Assembly: GCA_902806215.1 (NCBI GenBank)
Contig: CADCVT010000187.1
Span: 1 to 7,670, forward strand
DNA from: an uncultured Solirubrobacteraceae bacterium
GTDB taxonomy: Bacteria; Actinomycetota; Thermoleophilia; Solirubrobacterales; Solirubrobacteraceae
Length of the DNA stretch: 7,670 bases
Direction: 5' to 3'
The position numbers and the translations under genes were made by a program. Below, piece by piece: positions 6,200 through 7,670 of this stretch; positions within the stretch are counted from its first letter, which is position 1, and each line of letters opens with the position of its first letter. The notes under the pieces are model-generated. The model was not told the DNA's origin, searched no databases, and saw only the letters and a list, made by a program, of their open reading frames with translations.

Positions 6200-7435
6200 C
6201 TACGGCATGTGCGGGCGGACCGCCGCTTCGAGCGCCGGGTCGAGCACCTTCATCGGCGCCACGCCGATCGACTGCGTGTAGAGCGGCGGCAGCGCTGCCG
6301 CCAGCTCCGCGACCTGCGCCTCGGTGGCCGCGCCGGGCAGCGTCACGTACTGGAAGCTCGACGGGAACGGCTGTGGGGCGGGGCCCTCGATCGACGACCC
6401 GTACGCGCCGAACGTCATCACCCCCTGGGCGGACTCCGGATCCGGGGCGACGAGATGCACGAACGTGCAGTACTTGACGTGCGTCAGGTACTGGGTGGCC
6501 TCGTCGCGCATGGCGGGATCGCTCATCAGCGTCCAGCGCATCTGGGCGTAGTTCCGCGTCGCCAGGAGGAACGCGGTCCGAATCGGCGACTGTCCCTCCT
6601 GGCCGCCGGTGCACGTCAGCAGGTTGCCGAACGGGTCGAGGAGCGCGACGGCGTTGAGCTCTCCGCCGGCGGCATGGGCCGCCTTCGCCGTCGCAAGCAG
6701 CGGCTCGGCGAGCTCGGCGCCCGGGAAGCGCCACGATGCGCTCCGGACCGTGAGCGTGTCCGCGTACAGGTCCGTCAGTGCCTTGCGGACCGGCGAGCCG
6801 GCCGGAAGGCCGGCCGGGTCTTGGAGCTTGGACGGGTCGAGCGTCGGCGTGTTCGAGGCCTTGCGGATCGCCTCGACCCCGCTCGAGAAGACGAGCAGGG
6901 TGAGCAGGTAGTTGACGGCGCTGATCGTCTCGTCCCCGAACGCGGTGCTCGCGCCGCCGGACGCCGCTCGCGCGCACGGGGCCGCGACCGCGTAGTAGCC
7001 GAAGCGCTGCTGCGCCTCGGCGCGGACCGCCGGCGGGAAGGACGGGAAGGTGAACGACGAGTCGTAGTTGATGCCCGCGTAGTCGTCGATCGCCGAGACG
7101 CCGACGTTGAAGCCCGCGGTCATGAGCGCGCCCGCGCACATGGCGCACGGGTCGAGCGTCGTGATCACCGTCATCTCGGCGGGCGGCGCGAGGCCGAGCT
7201 GGTCCGCGTTGTCGAAGTACCAGTCGACGAGCTGGCGCTCGCCGTGCGCCGTCGGATCGTGCAGGAGGAAGCCGTCCTTGTTGCCGTTCGGCGGCACGAG
7301 CACGTTGTTGTGCATCGCCATGACGACGGTGCCGCTGGCGTTGTCGATCAGCGCCCCGCCGACGGCGAACGTGCCCTGCTGGCTGGCCTGGATCGCCTCC
7401 CCGGCGACCAGCTCGACTGCGTCGTCTGCCGTCAT
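6200..7435 (-). CDS. Cytidine-deaminase-fold zinc deaminase, long form with probable degenerate second domain
   Basis: This 411-residue protein has the zinc signature of the CDA/guanine-deaminase/tRNA-adenosine-deaminase superfamily: H64-G-E66 (general-acid Glu) and P96-C97-A-M-C100, 29 residues apart, within TLDPCAMCAGAL. The first domain spans about residues 5-125. The rest is unusually long, since single-domain members are about 130-180 residues. In the second half, NAVALLDPFGNLLTCTG (261-277) looks like a repeat of the first domain's GGALIDNASGTVVMA strands, followed by helical segments, but zinc ligands are missing. A two-domain pseudo-dimer is therefore likely. The start at 7435 is chosen over 7471 because AGGAG lies 6 nt upstream of it. 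No signal peptide. The substrate cannot be named; a nucleobase or pterin-type amine is typical. It converges on the operon and is unlikely to be part of it. Confidence 0.85.
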   Translation of the reverse strand: MTADDAVELVAGEAIQASQQGTFAVGGALIDNASGTVVMAMHNNVLVPPNGNKDGFLLHDPTAHGERQLVDWYFDNADQLGLAPPAEMTVITTLDPCAMCAGALMTAGFNVGVSAIDDYAGINYDSSFTFPSFPPAVRAEAQQRFGYYAVAAPCARAASGGASTAFGDETISAVNYLLTLLVFSSGVEAIRKASNTPTLDPSKLQDPAGLPAGSPVRKALTDLYADTLTVRSASWRFPGAELAEPLLATAKAAHAAGGELNAVALLDPFGNLLTCTGGQEGQSPIRTAFLLATRNYAQMRWTLMSDPAMRDEATQYLTHVKYCTFVHLVAPDPESAQGVMTFGAYGSSIEGPAPQPFPSSFQYVTLPGAATEAQVAELAAALPPLYTQSIGVAPMKVLDPALEAAVRPHMP

Positions 7436-7441
7436 CGACCA

Positions 7442-7446
7442 CTCCT
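7442..7446 (-). promoter_or_regulatory. Shine-Dalgarno AGGAG deciding the deaminase start
   Basis: On the minus strand AGGAG lies 6 nt before the ATG at 7435. It is the best ribosome binding site in the window and argues against the longer in-frame start at 7471, which would also run through most of the gap after the upstream methyltransferase gene. Confidence 0.75.
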
Positions 7447-7493
7447 CGGACTCGCGGGACCGCCGCGACACTACCTGATCGGAGCGGAGCGGC

Positions 7494-7670
7494 TTAGCTT
7501 TTCGCGCGAGTCCCCGCGGCGGCCGCGTCGACGAAGGCCATCTCGGCCATCGCGACGGCGGCGGCGACGCCCGCGTTGAGGCTCTCGATGCCCTCCCGGC
7601 CGCCGGGGATGCGGACGAGTGCGTCGCACATCGTGCGCGTGCGCTGGCGCAGTCCCTGACCCTCGTCGCC
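7494..7670 (-). CDS. SpoU/TrmH-family RNA 2'-O-methyltransferase, C-terminal fragment (gene continues past window end)
   Basis: Reading the minus strand from the window edge gives 58 residues ending at TAA (7494-7496). GDEGQGLR at the start of the fragment matches family motif 2 (GxExxGL). VRIPGGREGIESLN followed by AGVAAAVAMAE matches motif 3 (the IPM..G...SLNVSVAAAI pattern), which forms the trefoil-knot S-adenosylmethionine site. These proteins methylate a ribose 2'-hydroxyl in rRNA or tRNA. Gly replaces the usual Met after IP, and Ala-Gly-Val replaces Val-Ser-Val. About 12 residues follow the last helix, a normal C-terminus. The gene lies 58 bp upstream of the deaminase on the same strand, so co-transcription is possible. 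Which RNA is targeted cannot be told from this part. Confidence 0.85.
   Translation of the reverse strand, partial: GDEGQGLRQRTRTMCDALVRIPGGREGIESLNAGVAAAVAMAEMAFVDAAAAGTRAKS

Noticed and set aside
7453..7467. Short inverted repeat (CGCGG/CCGCG) between the methyltransferase and deaminase genes
   Set aside because: A 5-bp stem of only G and C is expected by chance here, there is no T-tract, and nothing else marks it as a terminator or operator.
7436..7471. Longer deaminase N-terminus starting at 7471
   Set aside because: The AGGAG at 7442-7446 with 6-nt spacing supports the start at 7435, and the extra 12 residues carry no conserved features.
6209..7579. Long plus-strand open frame of about 456 codons opposite the deaminase gene
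   Set aside because: Its translation is Arg-rich and low in motif content, and it lies antisense to a gene with a clear zinc deaminase signature. Long open antisense frames are expected at this GC content.

Overview
This is a 7.67 kb, GC-rich, gene-dense window with GTG/TTG starts and start/stop overlaps at most gene junctions. That suggests a high-GC actinobacterium. A Solirubrobacterales/Thermoleophilia-type lineage is possible, but the sequence alone does not fix it.

Positions 1-6169 hold a compact plus-strand operon of six genes. It opens with an 82-residue peptide: an acidic N-terminal half followed by two tandem copies of a basic motif (LDLxxMGGSRPR). This is the architecture of a RiPP precursor (leader plus repeated core). 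After it come a fold-type III PLP decarboxylase-like protein, a tandem-GNAT acyltransferase, a ureohydrolase (arginase/agmatinase family) carrying an extra N-terminal winged-helix/PqqD-like domain, a second and divergent fold-type III decarboxylase-like protein, and a fold-type I PLP enzyme of the Cys/Met-metabolism type. Four of the five junctions overlap or are separated by 5 nt, and the first gap is 11 nt. The set is therefore very probably co-transcribed and translationally coupled.

The favoured reading is an undescribed peptide-modification pathway. The ureohydrolase, guided by its N-terminal domain, would convert arginines of the MGGSRPR repeats to ornithine. The GNAT and PLP enzymes would then act on the new amines or on a separately made amino-acid unit. 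The alternative is a small-molecule arginine/polyamine route (decarboxylase, agmatinase, acetyltransferase), but this would not explain the repeat peptide or the extra ureohydrolase domain. No radical SAM enzyme, ATP-grasp, YcaO, protease or transporter is visible. Any such genes would lie upstream of position 1, which is also where the promoter must be.

Positions 6173-7670 are a separate minus-strand block that converges on the operon, with a 7-bp GC hairpin in the 30-bp gap. It holds a 411-residue cytidine-deaminase-fold protein with intact zinc motifs and a long C-terminal half that looks like a second, degenerate deaminase domain. Upstream of it on the same strand is the 3' end of a SpoU/TrmH-type RNA 2'-O-methyltransferase gene cut by the window edge. 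No tRNA, rRNA, CRISPR array or insertion sequence was seen, and no gene-free stretch longer than 300 bases exists.
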